Shown: positions 1 to 11,539 of the stretch, one piece after another
How the letters are laid out: the number at the start of each line of letters is the position of its first letter
Numbering within the stretch: the first letter of the stretch is position 1
Assembly: GCA_010094025.1 (NCBI GenBank)
Contig: ML991771.1
Span: 744,001 to 808,000, forward strand
DNA from: Viridothelium virens
Lineage: Eukaryota; Ascomycota; Dothideomycetes; Trypetheliales; Trypetheliaceae
DNA: 64,000 nucleotides
Direction of reading: 5' to 3'
Position numbers and translations under genes: made by a program
Notes under the pieces: model-generated
Seen by the model: the letters and a program-made list of their open reading frames with translations, nothing else
Told to the model about the DNA's origin: nothing
The model's database searches: none

Positions 1-284
1 TTCTTATGAAATGTAAATATCCGAGGCCAGCAGAGCTCTGAGGAGCAGCAACAGGGAGTTTCAAGTGGCAGGTAGAGGGTAGGCTTCAGGTCTGTGAACG
101 GACGATGATGCGCGTGAGAGTTCGTTGATGCTGGACCGGGGAGCTCTTGTCCGTGCGGCGAAAGTATGAAGCCTTGCCGCCAAACTTCCGCATCATCTCC
201 TCGGGCACCTCCCCACCTTTCACCTACCTAACCTAGGCCTCACCACCATCAAAAACTACATCAGTCGTCGCGAGCGCCCTCAAA

Positions 285-1730
285 ATGAAGCTCGATACGC
301 GAGCAATCCGGTACTTGACTGCCGAAGACTGGCGCGTCCTCACCGCGGTATATTTTACCTTCCTTGCCAGCGATCTCCAAAAAATGACTGACTGATATCA
401 AGCCGCGTGCCAGGTCGAAATGGGAAGCCGCAACCACACACTCGTCCCCACACATCTCATCATCCAGATCGCGAGCCTTCGTAGCCCTGGGAGTGTACAC
501 AAATCGATTTCTGCCCTCGCCAAGACTGGTCTCATCGCTAGGATGAAAAATGCTAAATATGACGGCTACCGGCTCACTTATGGCGGCCTGGACTATCTAG
601 CTCTCAACACACTACGCAAGGGGCAATGGGTATACAGCGTCGGAAACCAGATTGGGGTGGGTAAGGAGAGCGACATTTACGTCGTCGCAAATGAGAGCGG
701 CACGAACTGCGTGCTCAAGATTCATCGGTTGGGGAGGATTAGCTTTAGGACGGTCAAATCGAATCGAGACTACTTGAGGAATCGAGCGAGTGGAAGCTGG
801 ATGTATATGAGTCGCTTGGCAGCTATGAAGGAATTTGCATTTATGCGGGCGCTGAGAGACAATGGGTTCAGAGTCCCCGAACCCGTGACCCAGAACCGAC
901 ATACGGTGGTGATGGAATTTGTGGATGCTTTCCCATTGAGGCAAATCAGTGAAGTGCCGGATCCAGCAGGACTGTATGACGAGTTGATGGAGATGATATT
1001 GAGTTTGGCAAGGGTGGGCTTGATTCACGGAGATTTCAACGAATTTAACATTTTGATCAAGGAGGAGCAAGGTCTGGGTGCAGACGAGCCAAGAAAACAA
1101 CAACGGGACCTGGAGCATCTGACACCAGATGTGCAACAATCCACGCTCTCGAATCCAGGCGTAACAAAACTTACACCAGTCTTAATCGATTTTCCCCAAA
1201 TGCTCTCAATGGATCACTCGAACGCCGCCTTTTACTTTGACCGAGACGTTGCTTGCATTAAACGCTTCTTCGAACGACGCTTTGGTTTCACGAGCGACGA
1301 ACCAGGTCCTTTCTTTGCTGAGGCCGCGAAGGAAGTTGGAAAAGGAAGCGTCAAGAGGCTCGATGTCGAGGTTGAGGCAACGGGCTTCTCGAAGAAGATG
1401 GCAAAGGAACTAGAGATGTATATGAAGGAGGTTGGGGTTGTGGGTGATGGGGAAGCTCCACAAGAGAGAACTGGCGATGATGATGCTGATCAAACTGGCG
1501 AAGACGACAGTGACCAGGTAGAAACTTCCGAGGAATATGAAACATCTGCAGAGCATCCCAGATCAAAAACCGACTCAGACTTGGAGCCATTGCCCGATGA
1601 CCTGGAAGCCAACTTCGACGCGCTGGACCTGAAGGAAATCGAAATCCCTGGACTGGAGGACTGGAGTAGACCCGTCAAGGCAGCCCCAGATCTCCGCGCG
1701 ACTAAGAAAGCAGCAGGGTGGGCAATATGA
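285..1730 (+). CDS. RIO2: RIO2 atypical protein kinase/ATPase
   Basis: Cytoplasmic 40S ribosome maturation factor that acts on late pre-40S particles. Two exons, 285-347 and 414-1730, with a 66-bp GT..AG intron; the joined protein is 459 aa. The ATG at 285 is chosen because the join gives RVLTAVEMGSRNH, the conserved RIO2 N-terminal winged-helix sequence. The wHTH domain (about 1-90) is followed by the RIO kinase fold: P-loop GVGKESDIY, catalytic HGDFNEFN with Asp228, and the metal-binding LIDFPQM with Asp280 (phosphoaspartate site in the family). The acidic C-terminal tail after about residue 345 is low complexity, as usual. It converges with the methyltransferase gene downstream. Nothing is missing. 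Family assignment is very secure; the exact splice sites are inferred from protein continuity. Confidence 0.95.
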
Positions 1731-1930
1731 GACTGCATTCGAGAACTCGCTCACTTAAATACACATTAACCTCCCGCGCTCTATCAAGGGGAAGCCTAAG
1801 TCAAGGCGAACAGAGATCCGTCGCAAGCTATGCCACGCGCTCCGCTACATGCGTGAATGCTTGAAGTAGAGATTTATAGAGATACCCCCAAAAGATTTCC
1901 ATATCAAAAGCTTTTCCTTCTTCTTGACCT

Positions 1931-3494
1931 TTATAGCGGCACTGCTTCTGCAATTTCCATCGCGCCCTCCCTAGCAGCAGTAATGATGACGTCCCCAAGC
2001 GTACACGTTGCGAAACCTGCTTCACAGTACGTAAAATAATACTCCCATTTTCTTCGAAAAGCCTCTATCTCGGCTTTTGTCATACCCGTATCTTTCTTGC
2101 CTTCTTCTCTTCTCGTCCCGTCTCCAACATAACCGTCAACTTCTCTCGGTTCCGACTTTTCGCTCCTCTGCAATGCAGGCTTGATCTCGGCATCAAAGTT
2201 GCGCATGAAGTTTTGCTTCCAGATTCTCAGAGTCTTTGCGTAATGAGGGCCTATATTCTCGACGCTATTAACAACAAGCTGATTACGTGACCCGGCGGTG
2301 ATGGCGGCAACGAGCTGTGAGACTGTAGGAAGATGACCGCCAGGGAAAATGTAGCGTCGAATGAAATCGTCAGAACGGGCGTATGCTTCGTATCTCTGTT
2401 AAGTTTGCATATGTTAGGTCTGCCAAAGGAAGGTATCCCGAACTCGTCCGGCTTACCATTTCGGGCATTGTTATGCATTGGAAAACCGCAATTCCCCCAT
2501 CCTTCTTGAGCAGCTTCTCTACGCATTCAAAATAGATATTCAGAAACTCCCTCCCTACCGCCTCCAGCATTTCGATACTGACAACTTTGTCGAACTTTTC
2601 GTCCTCTGGAGGCATCATTGCACGGTAATCGCGCAGTAAAACTTTGATCTTGTCCTGCAAGCCAGCGTGTTGTATTCGCTGCTCCGCTAGCGCCTTTTGC
2701 TCTGTACTGAGCGTCAGGCTGGTCACGCGACATCCAGTCTGCCGAGTTGCCATGATCGCAAAGCTCCCCCATCCGGTTCCAATCTCGAGGACATGATCGG
2801 TACTCTTGATCCTAGCATTATCGATGAACCGTTGTAACTTGCGATATTGCGCCTCTTCCAGAGATTCGGCAGCGCATAATGGATCCGCCAAAGAACGCCA
2901 AATTGGGCAAGAATACGTCATGTCCGATGAGAGAAAGGCAGCGAACATGGCATTACTAATGTCGTAGTGCGCAGCAATATTGAGACGGGCATTCGAAAGC
3001 GTATTAGTAGCTCGAAGCAGACCAGATACAGTAGATGAGAGGGACGACGTGATAGTGCTACCATTGGAGAGGTAGGGGCGGTTCAGAATGAAGATCTTGA
3101 AGAAAGACGTGAGGTCTGGGCAAGAAAATTCCCCTAGCATGTAGCTTTCGGCAAACCCCTAGATTGAAGTCAGGACCTGTTCATAACGGGTGGCGAGCCT
3201 GGAGAGCCGAAGTACCATGTCTGCAAAGAGCAGCAATCGAACCCAAAAGGCATCACTGTGAATTTGGAGCTCTGTACGTGGGCTGGCCTTCTCTTTCGGT
3301 GTACCGTGACTGCCGCCACAGACGATCAGCTCCCCGTTCTCGTCCGTTACAATTAGTTGGCCGACACGTATGCTTCCGAGCAAGGAAAGGATTGCGCCCC
3401 GCGACAGCCGTACAAGTGGACCCCACGTCCAAGTACCTGCATACTGTCGCAGCGCATTGTAGCGCGCAACGAATGGGGCAGTAATGTTCAACAT
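1931..3494 (-). CDS. cyclopropane-fatty-acyl-phospholipid synthase-like methyltransferase
   Basis: SAM-dependent methyltransferase of the CFA/mycolic acid cyclopropane synthase family, expected to methylate or cyclopropanate unsaturated acyl chains of membrane lipids. Three exons (3494-3216, 3158-2457, 2395-1931) with introns of 57 and 61 bp give 481 aa, normal for fungal members. Visible: the SAM motif LEIGTGWG (about 218-225), the acidic loop with SIEMLEAVG, QCITMPE before intron 2, then RSDDFIRRYIFPGG just after it. The stop inside the first intron is removed by joining FADM to GFAESYMLGE. ATG 3494 is the first in frame, but an upstream exon with a hydrophobic helix (minus strand, about 3540-3720) cannot be excluded. 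In the fungus the substrate could instead be a sphingolipid precursor; the sequence does not decide. Confidence 0.88.
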
Positions 3495-4205
3495 TCAAGC
3501 TGCCTCCTCTTGTTATAAGAGATCAACTGAAACATGGTACACAAAGAGAAGAACGAGAGGAACGCAGCAGACTCTGGGTCAAGGACAGCACGCACGCTCA
3601 CAGGACCGAACACTACGGGAAGAAATGCTGCGAAAGGAACGATGATGCGACAAAGCGTGTAGCGGGCATGGCGGGTCAACAATTCAATGGCAGTTGCAGT
3701 GGGGCAATTCGCGACCATCAGCACACCAGCAACTCGCCCGCAGTCGGAGCACTAATTACCGTTCACGCCGTAATTGTGCCTTTTCACCCTTTTGCTGTTA
3801 GGGCGCTCTCGGCCACAGTCGCCGGCGCATCCATGACGTCGAGACAACCTTAATCCGTCATGCGAGGCCCTGCAACCGGCACTCCGGACGAATTCTTTTG
3901 TCCGCTGTCCTGTACGAAAGCGGGCCCTTGCAGCGTGGAGGGTGGCCGGCTGAGCTGTCGCGGAATGACAATCGCTCTCCGAACCTTGGAAACGGATGGT
4001 GTTGAAGAAAACCCTGCCCGCGCGCCTGCTCCGTCAAATCAAGCTCAATTTAAGGTTAGCTACACACGCGATCACCCGGAGACAACCCCGATCTCGGCTA
4101 CGCGCGTGCAGGGGTCCTACGACGCGTTCAGTGCGTTTTCGATGCGACACGCTCCATCTACCACGCCACTCTCGACGTTGACAATTGTCTCTACGGAGGA
4201 CGACC
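3495..4205. other. divergent intergenic region, methyltransferase / RNH203
   Basis: About 710 bp between divergently transcribed genes, so it should hold both promoters. An open frame of 158 codons (3860-4336, +) overlaps the RNH203 start and has no recognisable protein. A minus-strand open stretch (about 3490-3724) encodes a hydrophobic segment that might be an upstream exon of the methyltransferase. No convincing TATA box was seen. Confidence 0.4.
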
Positions 4206-4852
4206 ATGTTTGCCATACAGAAGTCTTCAGCCAACACAAACACGTGTACTCCCAACCTATTGCCTTGTCGCATCAATCACAATGGTGCCACAGACGCCAA
4301 AGAGAGATACTGGAAGCCAAGAACAGAAGAGGGTAGGCCTTCTTGACATCTTATTGATTCATCTCTGACTGTTGAAAGATGGGACTCAAACCGCCTACTT
4401 TCGAGGACGCAAGCTACGGGGGAAGCAGGTGAAGCTACCGCATGATTACCAGGGTCAGAGCAAATGTTCTATGCAACCGCGCAATCCATTTACAGTCTGC
4501 AGGCGCACTCTTAACCAAGACCGAGAAGCTTGTACCAACTCAGCAACCACATAACCCGCCCATGGACGTGGATGAACTGGAACAAGACGAAGACGATGAT
4601 CTACCGGACCAGGCAAAAATCGCAGAAGCGTCGAGACCATTTGATAAAATTGTAGTCTGGGGTCATGATTCCCTCCCGGACCCAGCAACGAATCCACATA
4701 TCAGAGGGATTGAGGAGTGGATATCATTTGCAGAAAAGGTATGCTAGCAGAGACAGGAGTCGTAATGCTGTGCAGGGAATTAATCGGCATATCAGATGCA
4801 TCGGCATACAAAGCAGGGTGAAGCAGCCGGAGATAAGACGAATAGGGTATGA
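4206..4852 (+). CDS. RNH203: ribonuclease H2 subunit C
   Basis: Non-catalytic subunit of the RNase H2 complex, which removes ribonucleotides from DNA and RNA:DNA hybrids in the nucleus. Proposed exons are 4206-4332, 4379-4453, 4503-4738 and 4796-4852, giving about 164 aa. Family hallmarks appear in order across the splice junctions: LLPCRINHNG, then DGTQTAYFRGRKLRGKQVKL, then ALLTKTEK, an acidic linker, and FDKIVVWGHDSLPDP with GIEEWISFAEK. Three short introns (46, 49 and 57 bp) explain why no long open frame is seen. The last exon (MHRH..., ending at TGA 4850) is less certain: the frame also stays open for two codons past 4738 (stop 4745-4747), but FAE..MH is the usual fungal ending. It converges with the DUF4385 gene. 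Confidence 0.85.
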
Positions 4853-5005
4853 CAGTTTGGGACATCGGCGTGTCCGACGCTTGTGTCCGCTGATGTACCG
4901 TCTTTTTGATAAGACGATTCAGACAGGGCGCTCGATAGCGTTTAGAAAGAACAGGATTCGGTAGGGGGTTTCCTGAACATCCAAGCAAGGGCCCGACGCT
5001 TCATC

Positions 5006-5503
5006 TTATTCGACTGTGGCCTCGTGACGTTCATGTGCCTTCTTCTGGGTTTTGTCCCATTCCATCTGCTCTCTTAGAAACTCTTCCTTTCTCTTTATGT
5101 ATGCTTCATTCCTCTTGCATCTTTCCCAAACCTCTCTAAATATCCTACTCGCCTCCTCTTTCTCCTTCCTGCCATCGTGATCCTTCTTTTCTAACTCTTT
5201 ACCGCTATTTTTATCATACTTCCTACCCCCCTTATGATTCGCGTATCGCTTCGCTCGCGTCATGCCCATTTGGATGAATTTCCTACACATGTCCATGCCA
5301 ACGAAGTCTCCCCGCTCGTCGTATTCCAGAAATCGATTGTAGAGCACAGATGAAGAGTCGCGCGCCGTTGATGGATTTTTGAATCGCCAGTATGGGAGGA
5401 GCGCGGATTTGTAAGGTTCAAAAGTCAGAACCCCCTGCTCGCCCCGGGCAATGCGGTAGCTCATGCGAAGGGCTTTGTCGGTAGCAGCCGGCGCATCGGT
5501 CAT
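5006..5503 (-). CDS. DUF4385 family protein
   Basis: Protein of 165 aa matching DUF4385, a family of unknown function also present in bacteria and tailed phages. The signature runs from YRIARGEQGVLTFEPYKS through LPYWRFK and FLEYDERGDFVGMDM to RKFIQMGMTRAKRYANHKGG, followed by a lysine/glutamate-rich helical tail that is probably coiled coil. The first ATG in frame is 5503; the open frame reaches a TTG nine bases upstream, which I reject as a start. Family members usually have about 10-20 more residues before the YR.GRGEQG motif, so a short upstream exon is possible. Single exon, about 460 bp from the divergent ESA1 start. Function is unknown. Confidence 0.75.
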   Translation of the reverse strand: MTDAPAATDKALRMSYRIARGEQGVLTFEPYKSALLPYWRFKNPSTARDSSSVLYNRFLEYDERGDFVGMDMCRKFIQMGMTRAKRYANHKGGRKYDKNSGKELEKKDHDGRKEKEEASRIFREVWERCKRNEAYIKRKEEFLREQMEWDKTQKKAHERHEATVE

Positions 5504-5960
5504 ATCGGGCAATAAATGTACAGTACAGGGTAGATATTTGTGGAAGGCCTAATTACACTCCAATGATCCTCAAACGAAGTTTTCGTCGACAGGCTTCCAG
5601 ACACTGGCTGAATGATCCAAAAATTGGTAGCGTTCATCGCAATGCAGTACGTTCGACAGAGCCTCCATTTCTGGGGGGAGTGGAAGGAACACGGTAGTGA
5701 CGTAGGTACTTTGGCGTGTTTGGTTAGCAGGTTACCTAGCCTAGGTACGAGGCAGAAGACGCCATGACATGAAATCTGATAAGATAAGATGCTCAGGACA
5801 AAGGGATCAATCACGTGCTTTACCAACGCCACTCGAGCGCCCGGGAGGGCCTCTCACGGTCGCAAAAGCTGCATCTGCCCCCAGGAACTTGAAGCGACGA
5901 CATCAATTCGGCGCCATCTATTTCCATCCCTAAACTTCACTAAGCGGTCCTTTCAATACC
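5504..5960. other. divergent intergenic region, DUF4385 / ESA1
   Basis: About 457 bp between the two divergent start codons; it must carry both promoters. It includes a TCACGTG-type E-box-like CACGTG at about 5813-5818. Nothing else recognisable. Confidence 0.35.
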
Positions 5961-7733
5961 ATGGCACCTCGTGAGGTCGATCATGAGAGTGCTCCGAGTC
6001 CGGCGCCGGTGGAAAAAGGGTTTGCTACTTTATCTACATTGCGGTAAGGCGTTTTAGAAATATATCTGATTTCTGAAACCATGACTGACATGCTCATCAG
6101 AATCGGAGTGAAAGTTTTCGTGGAAAAGGTAAGTTATGGTCTTTGTCCCGGGCTTCCCCCTGGTTTCTTGAATCGCATTTCAGGACAACACAATAGCTAG
6201 ATGCAGGCTTGGAAATAGATTCCATTCACTCACTCCTCGAACTATCGTCTTCATTCAGAGGAATTCCACTCCAAGCATGGGAGTGCCTGTAGCAATCTCT
6301 GACCATGATTCTAGGATGGCGAAGAACGCAAGGCAGAGATACTTTCCATGCAGACGCGGAAGGGAAAGCCGACCTTCTATGTGCATTATGAAGAATTCAA
6401 CAAGCGTCTCGACGAATGGGTTGCAGCAGAACGCATCGACCTCAACCGTGAGGTAGAATGGCCCGCACCAGAGAAGCCCGACAAAAAGAAACAAGGTGCA
6501 GCGCAAAGTAAAGCGCATCCAGCAAAGGCCGACAACAAAATTCCCAAAGGCCAAAAGCGATCTCGCTCGCAAGTGGAACGGGATTCACCTGCAACTCCTG
6601 GTATTACAGAATCACAAGGTCAAGGCAAGGCCCCGGAACCATCAAAAGCTGGTGGCAAGGAGAACCGGGACGGTTCTGTTGCTGTAATTTCCACCGTAGT
6701 CGAAGATGGAACACCTAAACCGGAGGATGAGGAGATGGACCTTGTTGATGTACAAGATGCAGCTGCAGCTGCCAAAGCCGCCGCCCCGGAGATCTACTCC
6801 CGCGAAGATGAGATTGAAAAACTGAGGACCTCAGGATCGATGACACAAAACCAGACTGAAATCTCACGAGTACGAAATCTGAATAGAATCCAAATGGGCG
6901 ATGCAGAAATCGAGCCGTGGTACTTTTCACCCTATCCTGTCGAGTTCAGTGACGAGGACATGGTTTATATCTGCGAATTCTGTCTTGAGTATTTTGGCGA
7001 GGAGAAGCCATTTCATCGTCACCGGTCCAAATGCACATTGTTGCACCCGCCAGGAAACGAAATTTACCGAGACGACTACGTCAGTTTTTTCGAAATCGAT
7101 GGGAGGAGGCAGCGGACATGGTGCCGGAATCTCTGTCTCCTTTCGAAACTCTTTCTGGACCATAAGACACTATACTATGATGTTGACCCGTTTCTCTTCT
7201 ACTGCATGTGTACTCGAGATGAGCATGGATGTCATCTTGTTGGCTATTTTTCCAAGGAAAAGGAAAGTGCAGAAGGCTACAACGTCGCCTGCATCCTGAC
7301 TCTCCCTCAATACCAGCGTAAAGGTTTTGGCAAGCTGCTTATCGCCTTTTCATATGAGCTATCCAAGCGTGAAGGCAAGCTTGGGAGTCCGGAAAAACCA
7401 CTCAGCGACTTGGGATTACTCGGATATCGAGCTTTCTGGCAGGAGACAATTGTTGACCTGCTGATGGAACCCGGAAGGACGGATGCCAACGTGGAAGAAT
7501 TGGGAACCTTGACTGCGATGACGACGAACGATGTCCTACACACTTTACAAAACTTGAACATGCTACGCTATTCGAAGAATCAGCATGTCATTGTTCTGAC
7601 AGATGCTATCATTGAGCAGAGAGAGAGGCAAAAAGAAAAGGAGAAGATTAAGGGCAAGAAAAGTATTGACTCTGAGCGACTCATGTGGAAACCACCGGTG
7701 TTTACGGCATCTTCACGCACATGGAACTGGTGA
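5961..7733 (+). CDS. ESA1: MYST histone acetyltransferase ESA1 (NuA4 catalytic subunit)
   Basis: Acetylates histone H4/H2A in the NuA4 complex. Exons 5961-6043, 6101-6128 and 6315-7733 give 509 aa; the 28-nt second exon is required to restore the conserved chromo/Tudor-knot sequence [21 protein letters not shown]. Order: chromo barrel (about 28-90), acidic/basic linker, C2HC zinc finger CEFC...HRSKC, then the MYST core. The core shows [12 protein letters not shown], the autoacetylated lysine in LFLDHKT (Lys321), catalytic Cys363 in NVACILTLP, the acetyl-CoA loop QRKGFGKLL, and Glu397 in GSPEKPLSD. The C-terminus [12 protein letters not shown] is complete. The second intron is 186 bp, longer than the others here. 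Family assignment is near certain; the small exon is inferred from protein continuity. Confidence 0.95.
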
Positions 7734-7981
7734 TACTTATGTCTTTGGCCTCAGGTAGGTCCTTAATGAGCACAGCGATGATTGTATTTGATAGTGGTTC
7801 TGAAGATTCAATGATACCCAATTTATATTCTCTCGGCCGGATCCACACAATTTGACTGCTGAATATTGACCACCACGTCCTTTCGAGTGGAGGAGCCAAC
7901 ATTTTTATTGGCGCATTCAAGAAATCTATTCACGTCCTTGGTTCCGAGGGGCCAATTCGTAGGGTGTTCGGCCGATATATA

Positions 7982-8162
7982 CCTTACGGCGGCTGGGGGG
8001 TTCCTCAACTGGTGATTAATACAATGTTATGTCGACTATACTGTTATGACCTTGTTGGTCCATGTTAACACCGCCTTGACATAGGCCAACATGGTCATAA
8101 CAGTTAAACTGAGGTAACATGGTATTAATTGCCAGTTGAGGAACCCCCCAAGCGCGGTAAGA
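7982..8162. mobile_element. TA-flanked palindromic MITE, copy A
   Basis: 181-bp non-coding element flanked by TA (7980-7981 and 8163-8164). Terminal inverted repeats begin CCTTACGGCGG and extend about 50 bp inward through GGGGTTCCTCAACTGG and ATTAATAC. The inner part is also an inverted repeat (TGTTATGACC.TTGTTGG against CCAACATGGTCATAACA), so the whole element can fold into one long hairpin. It lies between ESA1 and the transporter gene. TA target duplication suggests mobilisation by a Tc1/mariner-type transposase, which is not present in this window. Confidence 0.9.
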
Positions 8163-8689
8163 TACGTTTGAAAAGACGAGACTCTTCTGTTTCGAATGGC
8201 ATCTATTTCGGGACATTTCACTAAGGGCATATGACTAACTTCGGGTCAACGGATACTGGCCGAACGACGCGGAATGAAGGCAAACGGTTGAGTTTGCCGC
8301 CAAAATCCGAACGCTACCTAGCTAGTGTCACCTCCCAACGTGCGAGCTCTGCATTTCCCCACCGCCTCTTCCCACTAAACCGAGCGCTTAGTCTCTAAGA
8401 TGCACCCAATCCGATGCTGCTGCTTCATTCCAGAATGCTCGTCAGGATCATTACCTTTGCTACCGTTTGTGCAGATTTTGATGTTGTGGATGCAGGTGGG
8501 TGGGTGTTGTGGCGTTTCTTGCGTAATCCAGGCCACATTCCAAACGGGGGAATAGCTCCTACCTAACAATGCTGGTTTGCAGCTGCATCACAGTCCTGGA
8601 ATCGCCCTATTTCTTGCATGACATCTCGCTTCTGGAAACATGCATATGGTAAATGTCTAATTATTTCATTTTCTTTCGTTTTCTTAATA

Positions 8690-11539
8690 ATGGAAGCAAC
8701 CCTTCACCCGGATGGCCAACCTGCCATAGCGGACAGTTCTGGAGATATCACCCGCAATTCTTCCTCTGCAGCAAGTCCCGGATATTTGACTCCACCTGTC
8801 GATACACCAGAAACACCCCGACGGAAACATGTCGCATGGGAGCGTCTAACTACCCCTTCGACTCCTCATGCTAATTTCTCCTCGAAAGGAAATACTACTC
8901 CGCAAGAGACTCCGTTTAAACATAGTCGCAGGAAATTGAGCAACCAAGAGATTGAAGAGGATCTGCGAAAGTCAGTGATTGAATATTTTAGCCGAGAAGC
9001 AGAGCCATCCGGAAAGACCATACCAGGGGAATCAGCTACACAATCTCAAGAAATTCCCGTGCTGAAACGAAAGCCAAAGTCCGCACTTCGTAGCGGAACT
9101 AACACTCCACCCAGCTCCAGAAGTCCACAGGTTCTTCCAGCCCATGATGAGACTCCAGAACAAGAAGAGGGTAAGGCGCGCTCGGCAATTCAAGCCCGAA
9201 ACAAAGCCAATAAGCTACAAGAGCATTTGGGAGACGGCACTGAAGAAGAACTGAACACATCCGATCGGCAGAAAGATCGCCATCGGTGGAGTCGTGGAAG
9301 TTTCTCAAATCTCTATCACGACAGAGACGATGACTTACTGGAGTCTGGCCAAATAACGCCGTCATTTGGAGACGATCATGTTCCTCGACCTGCAAGATTC
9401 CGCCTGGGAGGCCTTTCTGCACATAACATTCTGAATAGGCTCGCGAACTTCAGTACGCCATCCTCTCGAGCTGGCTCACGGGCTGGCTCAAGGGCCGGCT
9501 CTCCCGAAAGACCGACTTCTGAAGGCGATGGCGCTTCAAAGTCCAAACTGTCCAGTCTACCGAGAACGTTCAGTGAGCAGGATATCGCTCAGACCTTTAA
9601 CAAAATCGGCCAGAGATTGATAAATCCTAAGAAAAAGCGTCATTCGCACGAGGCAGATCTTAGGATTAAGAAACATGTGCAGGAAACGCTGATGAGGCAG
9701 CGCTATATTCTTCTTCTCTGTCGATGCTTGATGGTGTACGGAGCGCCTACCCACCGTTTAGAGGATTATTTGAAGATGACATCTCGCATCTTGGAGATTG
9801 AGGCTCAATTTCTCTACCTTCCCGGCTGCATGATTGTCTCCTTCGATGATTCAAGGATGCACACCGCGGAAGTGAAATTAGTGAAAGCAAACGAAGACGT
9901 CGATTTAGGGAAACTTCGGGATACCCACAGCATCTACAAAATGGTCGTTCATGACGAGATAGGCGTTGAAGAGGCTATGAAGCAATTGAACCTGATTCGG
10001 GAGAAACCGAAGAAGTTCAAGTTGTGGGTTCTCATTCTACTTCACGGAGTAGCAAGCGCAACGGTTGCCCCATGGGCATACCAAGGTCGTGCCATTGATC
10101 TACCCATCGCCTTTTCCCTGGGTTGTCTCCTTGGGTTTTTGAGGCTGTCCTGGGCCGCCAAGTCCGATCTCTATTCCGCTGTGTTCGAAATTGCCGCCGT
10201 TGCAATCACGAGCTTTCTTTCGCGTGCGTTCGGTTCCATCAACGGTGGTCGTTTGTTCTGCTTTTCCACATTAGCTTCGTCATCAATTACCTTGATCCTC
10301 CCAGGGTACACAATTTTGTGTGCCGCCCTAGAGCTGCAGTCCCGCTCCATTGTTGCTGGCTCAGTTCGAATGGTTTTTGCGCTTGTCTATTCCCTGTTCA
10401 TTGGATTCTCTTTGACTATTGGCACAGCTATCTATGGAATCATAGACAAAACCGCTACCTCGTCTCCTCAGTGCGAGAACCCAATGCCCGCGCATTGGGC
10501 ATTCTTCTTCGTTCCCGTCTTTACATTCTGCTTGGTGGTCATTAACCAAGCGAAATGGAGGCAAATGCCACTCATGCTCATAATTGCATTCGCTGGTTAT
10601 ATCGTCAGTTTCTTCTCCGCAAGAGCATTTTCGGAAGTTTCGGCAGTAAGCTCAGGATTGGCCGCCATTGCCATTAGCGTAATGGCAAATGTCTACAACC
10701 GATTAGCTACTCGATTAGATACGTGCGTTTCATTGGCCAACGCGTCGTTGACGAAGACCTTCCTTCGAAGGGGTAATCCACAAGTGGCCGAATCGGCGGT
10801 AGAACCGGATCTCGAAAAAGAGGCTGGTTCTGTGAGAGGAGATGGAGTAGCCTGTAGCACTGGAGACGTGGAAGGTGGGCCTCATGATGACAGCAGATCC
10901 CTATTCTATGAGAAGGAGCTTGATCTCCCTGAGGAGAATTGTGTCTCAACGCCAGAAATACTTCCTAGGTTCGAAGGCACCGACGAGGCACCTAGTAATA
11001 GCAGTGTCAATTGGGGACCTCTTAAAATTGATGCCGACCGGAACACGAAGACCACGGGAGAGAGCAAAGACTCGCCAGTAGGTCGAAACGAGCGTGTTAG
11101 CTGGGGTCCTTCCAGGATTGATGACGCCCAGAATAACAAGAGCTCTGACTCCAATAAAGAACAGTCAAAGCCTCGCGTTAGCTATTCTCTTGCTGCATCG
11201 GCGATGCTTCCCGCAATCTTCGTGCTCGTTCCTTCAGGCCTATCCGTTCAAGGATCACTCGTCCAGGGCATCTCCACCGCGGATCAGATTGCAAACCTCA
11301 CCTCCAACGGCGGCAACAATGGCACAAATGGCTCGGGGATTGTGACGAGCTCCCAACTATCAAACGGAGCCAACGACCTGCAGAATAGCCTGGCGTTCAG
11401 CGTCGGATACAGCGTGATCCAAATCGCCATAGGTATCACGGTGGGCCTTTTCATAGGCGCCTTGGTGGTGTATCCCTTTGGGAAGGGTGGTAAATCGGGC
11501 GGGACAAAGAACATGAGGAGTGGGCTGTTTTCTTTCTGA
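8690..11539 (+). CDS. ThrE/DUF1212 family membrane transporter (Prm10-like)
   Basis: 949-aa integral membrane protein of the threonine/serine exporter (ThrE, DUF1212 plus ThrE_2/DUF3815) family; the yeast relative is pheromone-regulated Prm10. The first 320 residues are disordered and rich in Ser/Pro/Thr, with a short repeat SRAGSRAGSRAGS. The DUF1212 domain starts near IKKHVQETLMRQRYILLLC and contains VYGAPTHRLEDYL, followed by about ten hydrophobic segments to residue 680. An acidic linker and a final pair of hydrophobic segments (about 832-855 and 900-930) end with VVYPFGK and RSGLFSF. The frame is open 24 codons further upstream to an ATG at 8618, but that stretch is AT-rich, begins with a GTAAATG donor-like site and looks like leader, so ATG 8690 is preferred. 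Substrate unknown. Confidence 0.9.
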   Translation: MEATLHPDGQPAIADSSGDITRNSSSAASPGYLTPPVDTPETPRRKHVAWERLTTPSTPHANFSSKGNTTPQETPFKHSRRKLSNQEIEEDLRKSVIEYFSREAEPSGKTIPGESATQSQEIPVLKRKPKSALRSGTNTPPSSRSPQVLPAHDETPEQEEGKARSAIQARNKANKLQEHLGDGTEEELNTSDRQKDRHRWSRGSFSNLYHDRDDDLLESGQITPSFGDDHVPRPARFRLGGLSAHNILNRLANFSTPSSRAGSRAGSRAGSPERPTSEGDGASKSKLSSLPRTFSEQDIAQTFNKIGQRLINPKKKRHSHEADLRIKKHVQETLMRQRYILLLCRCLMVYGAPTHRLEDYLKMTSRILEIEAQFLYLPGCMIVSFDDSRMHTAEVKLVKANEDVDLGKLRDTHSIYKMVVHDEIGVEEAMKQLNLIREKPKKFKLWVLILLHGVASATVAPWAYQGRAIDLPIAFSLGCLLGFLRLSWAAKSDLYSAVFEIAAVAITSFLSRAFGSINGGRLFCFSTLASSSITLILPGYTILCAALELQSRSIVAGSVRMVFALVYSLFIGFSLTIGTAIYGIIDKTATSSPQCENPMPAHWAFFFVPVFTFCLVVINQAKWRQMPLMLIIAFAGYIVSFFSARAFSEVSAVSSGLAAIAISVMANVYNRLATRLDTCVSLANASLTKTFLRRGNPQVAESAVEPDLEKEAGSVRGDGVACSTGDVEGGPHDDSRSLFYEKELDLPEENCVSTPEILPRFEGTDEAPSNSSVNWGPLKIDADRNTKTTGESKDSPVGRNERVSWGPSRIDDAQNNKSSDSNKEQSKPRVSYSLAASAMLPAIFVLVPSGLSVQGSLVQGISTADQIANLTSNGGNNGTNGSGIVTSSQLSNGANDLQNSLAFSVGYSVIQIAIGITVGLFIGALVVYPFGKGGKSGGTKNMRSGLFSF

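Noticed and set aside
3860-4336. 158-codon frame upstream of RNH203
   Set aside because: No known motif and it overlaps the RNH203 first exon in another phase.
8618-8689. 24-codon N-terminal extension of the ThrE-like protein
   Set aside because: AT-rich leader-like sequence with a donor-like GTAAATG; the ATG at 8690 starts the disordered domain.
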